DNA of 64,000 nucleotides. Origin: Plenodomus lindquistii. Its lineage: Eukaryota > Ascomycota > Dothideomycetes > Pleosporales > Leptosphaeriaceae. This document shows, piece after piece, positions 10,714 to 22,003 of the stretch. A model generated the notes under the pieces. The model saw only the letters and a program-made list of their open reading frames with translations, had not been told where the DNA came from and did not search any database. Position 1 is the first letter of the stretch. Each line of letters opens with the position of its first letter. The DNA lies in contig JANUWI010000019.1 in the NCBI GenBank assembly GCA_025504975.1, positions 682,001 through 746,000 of the forward strand, written 5' to 3'. Position numbers and translations under genes: made by a program.

Positions 10714-12212
10714 ATTGGTTGTTTGACTTGCTTGCTGATCTTTTCTTAACAACTTTCTGCATTTCCCATCTTATTCAGCGCTGCATTGGCGTTAATACCT
10801 TACGACTTTTCGACCTGAGAGTGAGAGCTGGTCCTGATTCTCTCCTCCTCGATTCTACAAGCATTTCCCGGCACGGCGTTCCCATCCATCTCCCATCATC
10901 GAATCACGATTTCGACTCTGTATATCACCAACACCAAAAAAGTTTTCATCATTCCGGCCGCGAGAGATATACCCATGGTAGCCGGCGAGGGACGGACATT
11001 GAAACATGTCCTTTTTGCGAAATTTTCTATATAGCAGATATATCTGCGCGAGATAATACAATCACCTCAAACATACTCTTCTTCCTTGCTTGATGGTGAC
11101 TTGAAACCTGACGATGAATGCTTTACTGACTTTGCAACGACTTTGCAGTAGGGGAATATCCATCTCCTGCCCAGCACGCACCCAAGATTCGCCCCCCTTT
11201 GTCGCAGTGCCGCCCTTACATCTCCGCGCAATTTAGCCCGTCGATCACGAGATCGACGACGCGGCACTTGTGTGCTTGGCGTGGCGATCCGGGGTTTAGC
11301 TTAGGAGGCTGTAAGTACTAATTTAGGGGCGGGAATAAAGGGCGTTGTGGCGGATGTTCATCCACCTCATCTCGTCTTTGGCTGTTGTGTGGCGTCGTGG
11401 TTTTGCTGTTTCCAAACACACTGAGATGCGAATAGGGTGTGTGGTTTTGTTGTTCGACTTCTGTTAATCTGCCTGAGATCTTGGGCTTCCATGTGTAGGA
11501 GATGGACTTTTGGGTGTGCGAGATCAGCGAGGATGTGCGACATCAATTGGGTGGCGAGGCAGGGAGGTGTTCAGTAGGCAAGTCTCTCTATGTTTGTGTT
11601 GAATGAAGTACCGTGCTATCGCTTTGCGGAGGCATTAACCACGTCCTTTTGGTTTCGTGTCGTGGACCTAGGAGTCGTAGTGCGTGGAAGGCGAGTGAGA
11701 TGCTTGAGCCGTACAGAGGCACGCAGCGCCATCGCAACTGCAGCATGTTGTAAGTAGGATTGGGTTCTGTTATATCTGAACGGACGTGTAAGCTTTTAGG
11801 TGCAACTTATCTGTTCGTTATGTTCCAGGAAGCGTCTTGTTCTGAGGAGGTGTCGAATGTTTGGTTTCGCTGTGTTGATATGGGCTGCGTCGTTTTGTCG
11901 CAGTTTCACGGTCGCGACTTCCTCCTTCTAAATCTTGTCCCAGCAGCGTCTCTGTTATGACGCATCTGCCTTCGAAGCTTTTCTACCGCTGCTACTCCAG
12001 TCGACTTCTGTACTCCAATCTTCTATGGTCGGTTCGCTTTTCGAGTTCGCTTTGTCAGCATCCACTTTCACCTGTACCATGCGTTAGTGTCACTCGAGTC
12101 TTGGCGCCCACGAGCTAGCGCACCTGGCTTTTTGGCTGCTATCAAGCCTACGCACTGCAACCACTTCCGAAACCACAGTTTCTGCAAGACCAACTCGGCG
12201 GATGAGATTGCC
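10714..12212. other. Long intergenic region
   Basis: About 1.5 kb containing the 3' flank of the DUF3602 gene and the upstream region of the next 2EXR-like gene. No coding feature, RNA gene or repeat is supported. Confidence 0.45.
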
Positions 12213-13052
12213 ATGGATGAATGGACAATTGCGACTATGTTCAGTCACCTCACGCTGGACGATAGGTACACAGGCCCCTCCAAGAGCATTTTTCTCAGCT
12301 TGCCTGCAGGTACGTTAGAGATACCACCTGATGGCCATAAGCTGACGAGTTCTGCAGAGCTCAGGAACATGATCTACGATTTCGCTGTCGAGGATGATAC
12401 AAAGATGATCGTCCTCCGCCCTCCACGCCGACCGCGTCAACTGCGCTGCAATGATTGCCTGATGCATTTGCCGCCACCTCCCACGGTCTTACGATCATTC
12501 TATAGCCTTACGCAAGTGTGCCGTCAAATTCGATCCGAGTACAACCCGCTCTATCGCGCCCGAACCCGAGTGCATGTGCACATCGAAGACATCCATGAGT
12601 ATGTCCGCACTCTCATCAATATGTCCAACGGCAAGGGAGACAACCTGGTCGGTAAACTCATCATGCGTGGAAACAGCTGCGTCGCACCTTTTATGGGCTC
12701 ATATTTCGACCTCACGCCCCTCATCAATACCGCAAAGGCAGCACCCAGGCTCTCAATCTCATGCGACTGGACTCATTGCGCTAGAATAAGTGGAGGAACG
12801 CAGTTACTCAACAGCGATACCATGGACGCTCTTCTTGACAGTACAGTGCTACCGAAGCTGAGCAGGTTCTTGGAAGAGTCGGTGTCTAGGGTGGCCGTTG
12901 AGCTTGACGGCGGGATAAACCTCATCCATATCTATTTAAAAGAAGGGAGTGATCTGCCAATGAGTGACAACCGTTTCGGCATAATGGATGAGTGGCAGGA
13001 CCAAGTCGGCCTCCAGGTCAAGGAGAGATGGCTCGTTTTTCACATCGCTTGA
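12213..13052 (+). CDS. F-box/2EXR-like family protein (copy 4)
   Basis: Exons 12213-12309 and 12358-13052 with a 48-bp phase-1 intron (GTACGT...CTGCAG) at the family's conserved position, giving 263 residues. The open frame extends upstream to 12087 but begins there with GTG, so the first ATG (MDEWTIATMF) is used. Spliced N-terminus: FLSLPAELRNMIYDFAVEDD. The CxxC is CNDC, followed by FYSLTQVCRQIRSEYNPLYRARTRVHVHIEDIHEY in segments, then MDALLDSTVLPKLSRFLEE. It is the shortest intact copy, ending soon after a GLQVKERW segment. First gene of a plus-strand tandem trio; function unknown. Confidence 0.82.
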   Translation: MDEWTIATMFSHLTLDDRYTGPSKSIFLSLPAGTLEIPPDGHKLTSSAELRNMIYDFAVEDDTKMIVLRPPRRPRQLRCNDCLMHLPPPPTVLRSFYSLTQVCRQIRSEYNPLYRARTRVHVHIEDIHEYVRTLINMSNGKGDNLVGKLIMRGNSCVAPFMGSYFDLTPLINTAKAAPRLSISCDWTHCARISGGTQLLNSDTMDALLDSTVLPKLSRFLEESVSRVAVELDGGINLIHIYLKEGSDLPMSDNRFGIMDEWQDQVGLQVKERWLVFHIA

Positions 13053-13555
13053 GCCGCCAACAAGGTGTCTGTACACAGGCAAAGATGTCAGCTTCAACGA
13101 GTGGATAGGCTAAGAATGGTGTTGAGTGTCCTGGAAGTTGGAAGTTGTGGGTTGCTCATACGAGAGACAGTTGTACTTGGAGTAAAATTGTGACAACGTT
13201 GTTGCGCAGATGAACTACTTAGATGGACTGCTGTGAATCTAGCTAAGACGAACACTCATCACGCGCGATGAAAATATCGCAATGATTGTCAATGATATGA
13301 AATCTGAGTAAATTACCTTGAATCTGGTGATCGAAACTAATACGTTATTCAGATACATGACTTGGAGATTCCAGGACGAAGATGTTACAACCTCTGCTTC
13401 GATCGATTGCTCGCAATATTCACGTGGTGTCTCACAGCCAGCAGCGTGATTGCCGTCTCCACACTCACCTGCTTCTTTACCATTGCCTGGAGCTCTGATT
13501 AGTTAGCTTCTTGGCGCTGGCTGGAGCAACAAACAACTTGCGCACTGCATCTGCA
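13053..13555. other. Intergenic, no gene seen
   Basis: Spacer within the plus-strand family trio. No additional feature is supported. Confidence 0.5.
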
Positions 13556-14566
13556 ATGCGTCTTCCTCACCACATGTCGCTCAAATCGACCGAGCGCACT
13601 ACCGACAACCACTCAGTCGCCGTGAAGGCCGAACCCACCGAAGACGAGCCCATGATGCTCATCACGAACAACAGCTCAGCTGCGGTAGATTGCAAGCCAT
13701 TCAACGACGATACTGAGGCGCTCAGAAGATCTGCAAACTCCCAGAGCTTGTTCTTGAAGCTTCCTGGAGGTGAGTGCCATGTTAGCGTCAGCGGTGATCA
13801 TCGTATGCTAACCTTTGTCTCAGAATTGCGGAACCGCATCTACGAGTTCGCTACCGAAGACTGCACCCGAGAGTTCGTGCTGCGTAGCTACAAGCGTGGC
13901 TATTCAGAACTTTGTGTGTTCTGCGCAAGAGCGACAACCGACACTGTCGTGAAGCGACAATACTATAGTCTCACTCAAGTCTGCCACCAGATCCGGAACG
14001 AATACCTGCCTTTGTATCGCGCCAGAACAGAAACATACATACGTCTAGATGACATCAACGAATATATCAACTCTATCATCGTCGTCCCAGGAAGTGCGGC
14101 GAGCGAGGCCATTGGCAAAGTCGTCGTTATATCAGAGACCTGCGATCTAGACGCGCAACAACCATTCGACCTGCTGGCACTCGCTAAGCAAGCGCAAACC
14201 GCTCCTGGTTTTTCGATCGCAATGGGACGCTCTATGAGTAACTGCAATTTCATGTTCAATGAGGAATACTCGATGGCTCAGGATTTCGTGAACCCTCTCT
14301 GGAACAGCGCACGTTATCCACAATTACGCGCATACGTCGATGAAGCCATTTCTGCCATAGTGTGGGAAAAAAAGAGTCACTACTGCGTACTCCGTATTCG
14401 CATGAAGAAAGGCTCCGAACCACCGTTCAGGAGCGACCGATGGCCTCCATCCGATGACGATGAGGCTAAGCGTCGACTATGGTTGACAAGTTTGGGTCTC
14501 CAGGTCAGTACAATTGGCTCACCCCTAGATTTGACAGCAATCATCAGGTTCAGCAGCGAGGCTTGA
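13556..14566 (+). CDS. F-box/2EXR-like family protein (copy 5)
   Basis: Exons 13556-13769 and 13824-14566 with a 54-bp phase-1 intron (GTGAGT...TCTCAG), giving 318 residues. The frame is open upstream to 13511 but starts there with TTG. ATG candidates are 13556 (MRLPHH) and 13574 (MSLKST). The N-terminal extension of about 60 residues before FLKLPGELRNRIYEFATED is longer than in the other copies. The CxxC is CVFC; the YYSLTQVCHQIRNEYLPLYRART segment and VNPLWNSARYPQLRAYVDE are conserved. The C-terminus lacks the aromatic tail of copies 2 and 6. Role unknown. Confidence 0.82.
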   Translation: MRLPHHMSLKSTERTTDNHSVAVKAEPTEDEPMMLITNNSSAAVDCKPFNDDTEALRRSANSQSLFLKLPGGECHVSVSGDHRMLTFVSELRNRIYEFATEDCTREFVLRSYKRGYSELCVFCARATTDTVVKRQYYSLTQVCHQIRNEYLPLYRARTETYIRLDDINEYINSIIVVPGSAASEAIGKVVVISETCDLDAQQPFDLLALAKQAQTAPGFSIAMGRSMSNCNFMFNEEYSMAQDFVNPLWNSARYPQLRAYVDEAISAIVWEKKSHYCVLRIRMKKGSEPPFRSDRWPPSDDDEAKRRLWLTSLGLQVSTIGSPLDLTAIIRFSSEA

Positions 14567-15273
14567 GATGTGTACGAGCACTACGCTGCCTAACGGGCTA
14601 GAGAACGCGGGTCGGGCTATACTCAAGCAGTCTCCTTCGTGGCTGTAGCGAGAGGCGAGCTACTTCCTTTCGAGTAAGTGGACTTCAACCTAACGTGCAA
14701 TCAAAATACTCCCGATATGGCACCTTTATTGACCCTGGGTGGAAGCTTGACAGCAAGCATACATTGGCGCATAGGCCATAAATAGTCGGTCCATCGTCAA
14801 GCGAAGACACATTCACTCTTTCGAGATACTACAAAAGTCATTTTACATATTATATCTCTTCTGATCAACTGTGACCTATTATTTGCGAGTCAGACTCACA
14901 CATGTATCTTCTTTGTTATTTAAGATCTGGCTATTGGCTACATGTCTTCGCAATCACGCCAAAAGTGTAGGCGCAAATCACCGCAAGGACTCGAAAAATG
15001 TGCCTCTCATCATGTTCTTTACATACACCATCGTAACATCTTATTCTTAGCCCTGCATTTTCACGTGCAGAAGATGCAGCACCTCCATCTGTGTTTCGTT
15101 TGCTCCATTGCCGCCGTCACCGTCACATCCATCTGACTAGCGTGGGCTTAGCGCACAAGGCATCAATACGCGACCTCGATCTCCACAGCTCCATTTCTCA
15201 ACCACTCTTTCTCCATCCTCGCCTGTTCGTCAAATTTTGCCTGCCGCAACCCAGTACGATCCTCGAGACCAAG
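14567..15273. other. Intergenic, no gene seen
   Basis: About 700 bp between tandem family copies. The last 200 bp are pyrimidine-rich, as expected of a fungal promoter. No other feature is supported. Confidence 0.45.
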
Positions 15274-16241
15274 ATGTCCACCAATGTCCATCCCATCGAG
15301 GGAGATGACAAACCCAACACCGAGAGCTTGCTGCTCAAGTTGCCTGGTGGTGAGTGCAAGCGAGAGCCAACGTGACTGACAAAGCGCTGACGACTTTATT
15401 AGAGATACGCAACCACATCTACGACTACGCAGTTGAAGGCGACGGACCAATCATCCTACGCCATCACGATCCTACGATATACCTGCAAAGAAAGTACATT
15501 TCTCGTTGGGACCTATCACCATCATACCACTGTAAAGAGTGTGAGCATGGAGAGTCATTGAGACCCTTCAACTGGCGGGCCTACTATGGACTCACACAAG
15601 TGTGCCGGCAGATTCGCAGCGAGTTTCTACCCTTGCATCGCACTCGAACTAGGGTGCATATATACCAGACTGAGTTTCGCAAGTACCTTGACATGCTCCT
15701 CGAGCTTTCTGGCGGACAAGTCAGAAACGTCGCTGGCAACGTTGTGTTGCGCGCCACAGACTGTGCGCGGCTCCGTCTGCCACCCCTGGACCTTCTACCC
15801 CTCATAGACATGGAGAAGCATGCCCCACGATTGTCTCTGTCGTCCATACTCCAAAAATGTACACACTCAAGCTTCTCAGACGATCAGAGCTTTTTCAAGG
15901 GTCTTATGGATCCCCTCCTGGATAGCTCACGGTTCCCTCTACTCAGCAGGTATGCGCAGATGAACTTGTCGTCGGTCATGATGTTATATACTGGACATGA
16001 CCACAAGTTGTGTTTGTGTCTGAAAGAGGACCATGAAGTCCCGGCAAGATGGAAGCCCGGGGACGCAGATGACGATGTGGAGGAGAAGTTGCGCACTTGG
16101 ATGGAATCAGTTGGTCTGAGCACTGAGCGCAAGAATGAGCGCAAGACTTGGGAGTCGTTGAATCATTTCGTCCCGGAAGAGGAAACGTGGGATCGAGAGT
16201 CCTATTGGCTTCGCGCTCAGAGGCGTCGTCCCAGAGGCTAA
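15274..16241 (+). CDS. F-box/2EXR-like family protein (copy 6)
   Basis: Exons 15274-15349 and 15403-16241 with a 53-bp phase-1 intron (GTGAGT...TTATTAG), giving 304 residues. The intron length is not a multiple of three, so splicing is required and this copy proves the intron for the whole family. Start MSTNVHPIEG matches MSANVNEARA in the minus-strand copy at 2534. Spliced motif LLLKLPGEIRNHIYDYAVEGD; CxxC is CKEC; then YYGLTQVCRQIRSEFLPLHRTRTRVHIY and MDPLLDSSRFPLLSRY. It aligns best with the 2534 and 769 copies, so the plus and minus arms share recent ancestry. Confidence 0.85.
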
Positions 16242-16493
16242 ACCTCCTGACGCACAGATCACATCTATGATCAACAGCAGCCGTCTTTGGGCTCGACCTG
16301 ATCAAGTGGAAACCTTGGGAGTAGCTAGTTCTTCTTCTCCACCATAAATGCACACATACTTCAAAGGTATAAATGAAAATGAAATGATTAATTTTCCTCC
16401 GTGTAGCTGCATGACGCATCGCTCTCACCAGTGCGCCAGCACACATCGACGCCGTCGTGAGTTAAGCGCATGATGATGTCGAGAAATCACGTC

Positions 16494-17521
16494 TTATGTT
16501 TGATGAAAGAGCAATGGCCGCGGTCTTCCCCAGTGATCTGAAGGGTTAAACCTCCAACATCCTCTGTGCCTTCTGGAGAACCAATACGCATTCAACCATG
16601 GGACGGAGAATGGTACAGGTGGGAAGTCATTGCTGCCAGGATACCCTCTGTCAATACACCCCATTACCAGCGGAACCATTAGATATTACATTGTGATCCC
16701 AACTTTGTCAGTGATCTACACCCTACCTATTGCCGCATCACGTGACGGGGAATGCGGCTGGGACAATTGGTGACTTACCGAATCCGCAGTCTTCAACTCA
16801 TCATCAACTGTATCCTTCATCGCCGTCTCTAACGCCTTCCCATCGCATGCTCTCAACCCCAGTAACGTCCCAACCTCGTCATCCAAATGTTCCCTTAGCG
16901 TCTCCCCAAACACCTCAATCAGGCCCTGCAGCACAACGCCATCATACGACTCTTTCCCTTCTCCGACCCTGACAACCCACTCACTCAGATCCCGGAGCCC
17001 TGCCTGAAACGCCTTGTGCTGCGAAATGTTGACGTCCATGAGCGAAGTGTCCGCACCTGCTTGTTCGAGTAACGTTATAACGCGCGGGAAGAATGATTCC
17101 TCCTCGCCATCATGATGCTGATGTAGTGTGTCGGCCTAAGTGTGGATGTAGAGCGTGAATTCGGCAATGTCCGCGGGAGAGTGAATGAAGGGGGCTTTAA
17201 GGTAGATTGTGTTGAGACCCCGCAGGAGCATATTGTGCACGTTGGCCATTCCGATGGCGATGGCGGCGACACTGGGGTCTGCGGGCTGGTGCAGCTGTTA
17301 GGGTGGCTATGATTGCGGGCTGGAAGAGCAGTGCTTGGGTAAGCGATTGGGAAATTTGGTAGAAATGTTTGAACCTAGAATTGTGCAGACCGAAGGGATG
17401 GCTAGGATCGGATAAAAGAAGACGTTGGGAATGCAGGGGAGGAGGGTCGTACGGATGGTGCGCCAGCTTCTCCAGGTATCAGCAAGAGCTTGTACGGCGT
17501 GTCAGCTTATGGCTTGGCCAT
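16494..17521 (-). pseudogene. Hemerythrin-like (HHE domain) pseudogene with in-frame stops
   Basis: Fungal hemerythrin-like protein; the fold is a four-helix bundle binding di-iron through His and acidic residues. Conserved pieces on the minus strand: MAKP near the start (17521), TTLLPCIPNVFFYPI, HNMLLRGLNTIYL, AEFTLYIHT, HQHHDGEEESFFPR (metal ligands), ISQHKAFQAGL, REHLDDEVGTLL, and a last exon ending WRFNPSDHWGRPRPLLFHQT. An intron at 16716-16778 (GTAAGT) precedes the last exon. Stops interrupt the frame: TAA 17507-17509 (relatives have Trp after KP), TAG 17136-17138 inside IHT-stop-ADT where relatives have Trp, and TAA 16686-16688. The N-terminal exon structure is uncertain. All three fit C-to-T or G-to-A changes. 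Confidence 0.78.
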
Positions 17522-19029
17522 CTTGAGAAATGAATGTTGAGAAATTGTGAAAACTGAAATAACGAGAGCTTGATAACTACGCGGTCCCCTTGTATATCAC
17601 AGTGCATTTTAGAGGCCAGGCCAAAACACCCCACTGGCAACCGTCGTCTTTGACAATTTCTCTAGAGTGGAAGAGCATTCGTCTCTGTGGGGCGTCTACC
17701 AGCTGTTGGTCTGCTGCAAGTTAGATTCGCATTTTGCCTAGTTGCGACGTTGAGAGTTGATAAGGCTGCATGGGATCCAGTCGCTGTGTGTTGTGCTAGT
17801 GATGAAGTGAGCAATAGGCTTGCTGCAGTTAGTCGACTCAATGGTATACTGATTATCGGCTCTTGCTGGAGGTTTTCCTGCATGCATCCTTCGGAGGCGC
17901 CGCCAAGTCATAAGAATCGTATAATCTTTCTTGGAGGTGTGTAGTTGGACTAAGCTGTCTTGGTGGGGCGCCGAAGAAGCCTGAGTCAGTCAGCTTAGCG
18001 GCATTTGTTCCACCAGGCCATCTTATCGGTGTTTCATCCAAGGAGTCTAAGCAAGCAACGCCCTGAAACTTTTGCTGAGGTTTTTGAATCTTGATTAAGG
18101 TTCGCGACGATCGTAATAGTGACCGTCCCGGACCTAACGCCTCCTTTGTGACGTCGTCCACCAGGGCGCATCGTCAGTGACACGCGACATGCAATCCACC
18201 CTTGTCGACACAATATGCGCCACAATCCATGGGGAAACCCATCGAACAGTATCGCGAAGAGATCGTATCGCTTGATGTAGATTAGACTGTCGCAACGGAC
18301 AACCGCTCCGCCGGCATCGATGCACGTGCGGTCACCCCACATTCCAGCCAATTTCATTTACCCCATATGACTTCGTCCCAACTTCAGATGTCAAGCCTGT
18401 GCGTTCTATGTATAAAGATTAAGGTGTGACTGACAAATTACGGAGCACGTACATGAAGGTCTATTTCGCTGCGCTTGCTCAGCCTAGTCCACCTTGAAAC
18501 CTACCATGAGGGGGCGATCACGATTTTCCCCATCAGGGTCAGCATCTCTAGGATCTATCTTCGAGGCAAAGCCCAAGGCGTTGGCTATAACCGCGATCTA
18601 TTTTCAGGCCCTTGTCTCGCTTTGAGGTTGATGCTGCGCGTGCCTCGATTCGGCCCACGGCGCAATGCAGGGTTGCTGTGCGGCGTAATCTCAACGTGTT
18701 CATAGGATAATCGCGCAGCAACTGGTTGGTATACAAAGCTCGAACTGTCCTCCATTCTAGATCGCTGAAGCTGCTCGCACCATCTCCCCCTCAGAGTCTC
18801 AGAATCTGGGTCACTGACGTCGCACGGAAACTGCCTGCTGTTTCCCAGCTCAACTGAATGCGGTTAGCGTGCTTTCTTACCTTCACGAACGTCGACCCTT
18901 GCTTCTGAGAGCAATCACCTGCACTTCGCCTGGCTCTAAAGTCATCGTGTTCGTCTCAAATCGATCCATTCTCTCCTTTTAAAAGCCGATCAAGCTCTGT
19001 CAAAGTCCTACACCCACAAGTCAACCACA
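17522..19029. other. Intergenic, no gene supported
   Basis: About 1.5 kb. Short frames on both strands have no motifs. The final 100 bp are CT-rich and lead into the ATG of the secreted protein. Confidence 0.45.
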
Positions 19030-19658
19030 ATGCAGATCCTCACCATCCTCAGCGCACTCTTCGCCGCTGCCCTCGCAACTCCGCTTGCGCAGCCCCAGAG
19101 CGCCCAAGATGCAGCCTGGACACCCAATCCCGGCACCACAGTAGACTGCTTGGGCGGCGACAAGCGCCTCGGCCTCTACGTTGGACCCCAGGAATCAACC
19201 GTTCTCAACGCCGCCTGCGCCGAGATGATGCCCAAGTGCGCCTTCCCCGAGAAGAACAAGGAAGCAGACCTCTTCTGTACCGCTACTGTCGACTACGCGC
19301 TTGACAGCATCAAGAGCAGTGTCCAGGACTGCAATGTCCAGGAGGGTACTACCAAGCTTCCTGGCTTCAGTGCAAAGCGTAAGTGACACCCACGTGCTTC
19401 AGATTCACTGTCTTCTTAGAATATACTGATCCCGAACCTGCAGTTACTGTCTACCCTCCTAAGTCTCCGGAAAATGAGGCTGGCGTCTTTTGGCGGGCTA
19501 GCGACTGCTATGGGTACTTTGCTCACATGCTGGATAAGTTCGAGGGTGAGGGCGGCTGCCACACTCAGGAAGGTTTTGGTCTGGGCAACATCACCGCTGG
19601 AACTGGCAGCTCAATTGCAGGCACGGTCTTCGAGATTACCGTTGTGGAGACGCCGTAG
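19030..19658 (+). CDS. Small secreted cysteine-containing protein (effector candidate)
   Basis: Exons 19030-19378 and 19444-19658 give 187 residues; the intron is 65 bp (GTAAGT...CTGCAG). An alternative acceptor at 19419 would give a 41-bp intron and add about eight residues in the same frame. A clear signal peptide (MQILTILSALFAAALATPLA, cleavage near residue 17-21) is followed by a mature region with several cysteines: VDC, NAAC, PKC, LFC, QDC, SDC and GGC. There is no membrane segment or known enzymatic motif. Size, secretion signal and cysteines fit an apoplastic effector-type or cell-surface protein; no homologue is recognised. Confidence 0.8.
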
Positions 19659-20082
19659 AACGTTTGGGGAAGCTGAGGTTCTCCTTGTGGAACTCTTCAT
19701 CACTTTGCACAATTGTTCTCTGATTCGGAGATGCCCACATAGTGGGAATGCAATGTGATTTTACATGTGTGCAAGTTCATTCACCCGCTGTGACTGTGAG
19801 AGCACCGTGTGCTTGGGTCTCAACGTCCAAATCTAGCCAAGTTATTGTACATTGTGAATGCTTGAAGGCGCGCCATCAAGAAAGTGCTCGCAAGTCACCG
19901 GTGTGACTCGCGACTATGTTCGCTCGCATACATCTGATACACAATGATGTCGCATACAGGGACTGTACTCCCGAAATCTGCTCCATGTCCAAATCATCCC
20001 TCCTTGCGCCAATGTCAAACCACAAAATCTCTCTGCCACTGGGGCTTGCAAAAGCACCTCTGTCGCTGCAGCTCAAGTTGCG
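19659..20082. other. Intergenic, convergent 3' ends
   Basis: Spacer between the plus-strand secreted protein gene and the minus-strand kinase-like gene. No feature is seen. Confidence 0.5.
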
Positions 20083-21363
20083 CTAACACGGAATGCTTGG
20101 TCGTATCGGATAGCAAATCTCAGACTCTGGGTCTCTCTCCACAGGGACGTACTTTCCATCTTTACCACCATCTCCCCACATGCGCCACATCCACTCTCGA
20201 TCCTCCATTGCGTAAGGAAGCCATCCCCAATCACTCCAAAAGTCCTGGCCGACCCAGGAAAATATGGGATTCTGACGTTGGCGTGGGGTTGCTGGGACCT
20301 GGGCGAGTCTGAATACAGTCGACCTCGCCAGATCGATGACGCATACGCGGAGGAATGAATCGATAGGCGGGATGGCGCCGTCGCTCAGCGCGCTTGGGCC
20401 GCTCGTTGAAAGCATAATGTTCCGTGGTTCGAAGTCATCGTGGTGTACGCCGACGTACTCCAGATCTACGTCAGCTTCGATGACTTTGAACATGATCTGT
20501 TCTCGCTGGTTCGCTGTAAGGTCTGATGGCTTGACGCGTTGCATTGAGATGCCAGGGATGTGTTCGATGAGGATCATGCGCACGTGCCGCTCGGAATACC
20601 CGTCGTGCGTCTCTACAGGAAGAGAGATATCCCATGATCCATAATACTTCGGCGTTGTGGTGCCTGCAAGCGGTGTCTTTGAGAGTTCTTCGTAAGCTGC
20701 GACCTCGGCTGCATAATCTGTATCAGCGCAAGCGACGACATCGTGCTTCTGCAATACGTCGTCATCGCTCGAAATGTTCGGGTCCTCGTCAATAATGAAC
20801 TTGTAGTACAAGGGATCGTAAATTTTGGCGACAAGCCCGTCTCGTAGAAGGACGATCTGGGCGCCACAATTGTCGCCTACCCGAATTGGCTGTTCGATGT
20901 CTATCTGGCGAGTCTCCGAGGTGAATCTACCGGAGGCGGAGCGAGGATGCGATAGGCACCAGTCTAGCTGTGAGATATCGCTATGTTCAGCTGGAATAGG
21001 GTCTGCACTCTCCCAATAATATTCACCACATGGCTGCGCAGGTTCATGCCGTCGAGCAGTGTAACTATGGCCACACACGTAAGGTGTAGTTTTCGGCTTT
21101 GGCGGGGTCCTTGGTGGTGAGATCAGCCCACTCGTTGCATCGCTGGAAGAGGCGGGTGTGGGGTGGTGTGCTTGTGGGGAGCTGGAAGGCTGCGTTGTCC
21201 TTGGGGGGGTCTTTGGCGGTGATTGCAGGCTACAGATCAGGGTGCCCGGAAAGTCGGCCATGGTCTGGGGTGAATCAGTAGCGATGGGTAAATGTGTCGG
21301 GTGTGGCCCTGTCCTTGGATCTGGGCTCTGGCGACCGTGTTCGTCGTGAGAAGAGTCCGACAT
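20083..21363 (-). CDS. Kinase/APH-fold protein K1
   Basis: Protein of 426 residues without an intron. The first 95 residues are Pro/Ser/Thr-rich and look disordered (SPPRTPPKPK). The conserved part starts PYVCGHSYTARRHEP and SQLDWCLSHP. It continues with a kinase-like core: DGLVAKIYDPLYY (putative ATP-binding Lys about 180), an alpha-C Glu in DYAAEVAAYEEL, hinge-like MILIEHI, the catalytic loop GVHHDDFEPRN (Asp about 310, Asn about 315) and VCVIDLARS in the DFG position (Asp about 344). There is no glycine-rich loop. It ends with a Trp-rich WMWRMWGDGGKDGKYV block shared with K2. It lies 640 bp downstream of nuclease-like N1 on the same strand. Substrate unknown; could phosphorylate a protein or small molecule, or be a pseudokinase. 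Confidence 0.82.
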   Translation of the reverse strand: MSDSSHDEHGRQSPDPRTGPHPTHLPIATDSPQTMADFPGTLICSLQSPPKTPPRTTQPSSSPQAHHPTPASSSDATSGLISPPRTPPKPKTTPYVCGHSYTARRHEPAQPCGEYYWESADPIPAEHSDISQLDWCLSHPRSASGRFTSETRQIDIEQPIRVGDNCGAQIVLLRDGLVAKIYDPLYYKFIIDEDPNISSDDDVLQKHDVVACADTDYAAEVAAYEELSKTPLAGTTTPKYYGSWDISLPVETHDGYSERHVRMILIEHIPGISMQRVKPSDLTANQREQIMFKVIEADVDLEYVGVHHDDFEPRNIMLSTSGPSALSDGAIPPIDSFLRVCVIDLARSTVFRLAQVPATPRQRQNPIFSWVGQDFWSDWGWLPYAMEDREWMWRMWGDGGKDGKYVPVERDPESEICYPIRPSIPC

Positions 21364-22003
21364 GGCTTGGTGTTATTGTGTGGTGTTTATGGTTGAGGTT
21401 GCAGAGTGCTTGTTTGCTAGTGACAGAAGAGGGTGTAGTCGCAACGCTAGCTGCCTACCAGTACCTAGTTCAGGTCAGTGCGCCGATCTCGGCAGAGGCG
21501 AGAAAGAAGGCCCAAGTGGTCTGCTACGAGACATCACCGGGCTGACTGAGTGTCGGGGTAATGAAATGAAATAAATTCGACCTTGAGTACAGTCGACCCG
21601 ACTCACCGTGATTTGCTAGATCACTACACGAACATTCTATCCAACTACGAACACAATACCCACTCGCATTATTCAAATCAGATACAAAGCAGGTTATTGC
21701 GGAATTTCTGGGAAACGCCGAGAATTGAGCGTCTGCATTCGTGAAGACAGCTGGTCTATCGTGAAATAGTCTCCGCGGACGCCCATTAAAGATGGCGAAA
21801 AAAAAACATCCAGCTGTTGTATCAGAACATCTATTATGGCTATCGTGAGGACTATAATTGTACTCACCACAAATACAATCCAACTCCAATTCGCTTCCTG
21901 GAGCCTCCAAAGCCTTCCCTCTCATTCTCCTCAGCGATCAGCCTGCAGTACCAAGACTCGACGCAACAACCACACGCAAAACCTCCCGTGGCGAGATTGC
22001 TGC
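21364..22003. other. Intergenic K1-N1 spacer
   Basis: Upstream region of K1. No additional gene is supported. Confidence 0.45.

Noticed and set aside
18034..18357. Minus-strand frame of 107 codons as a small gene
   Set aside because: No motif, no signal peptide, and competing frames of similar length overlap it.
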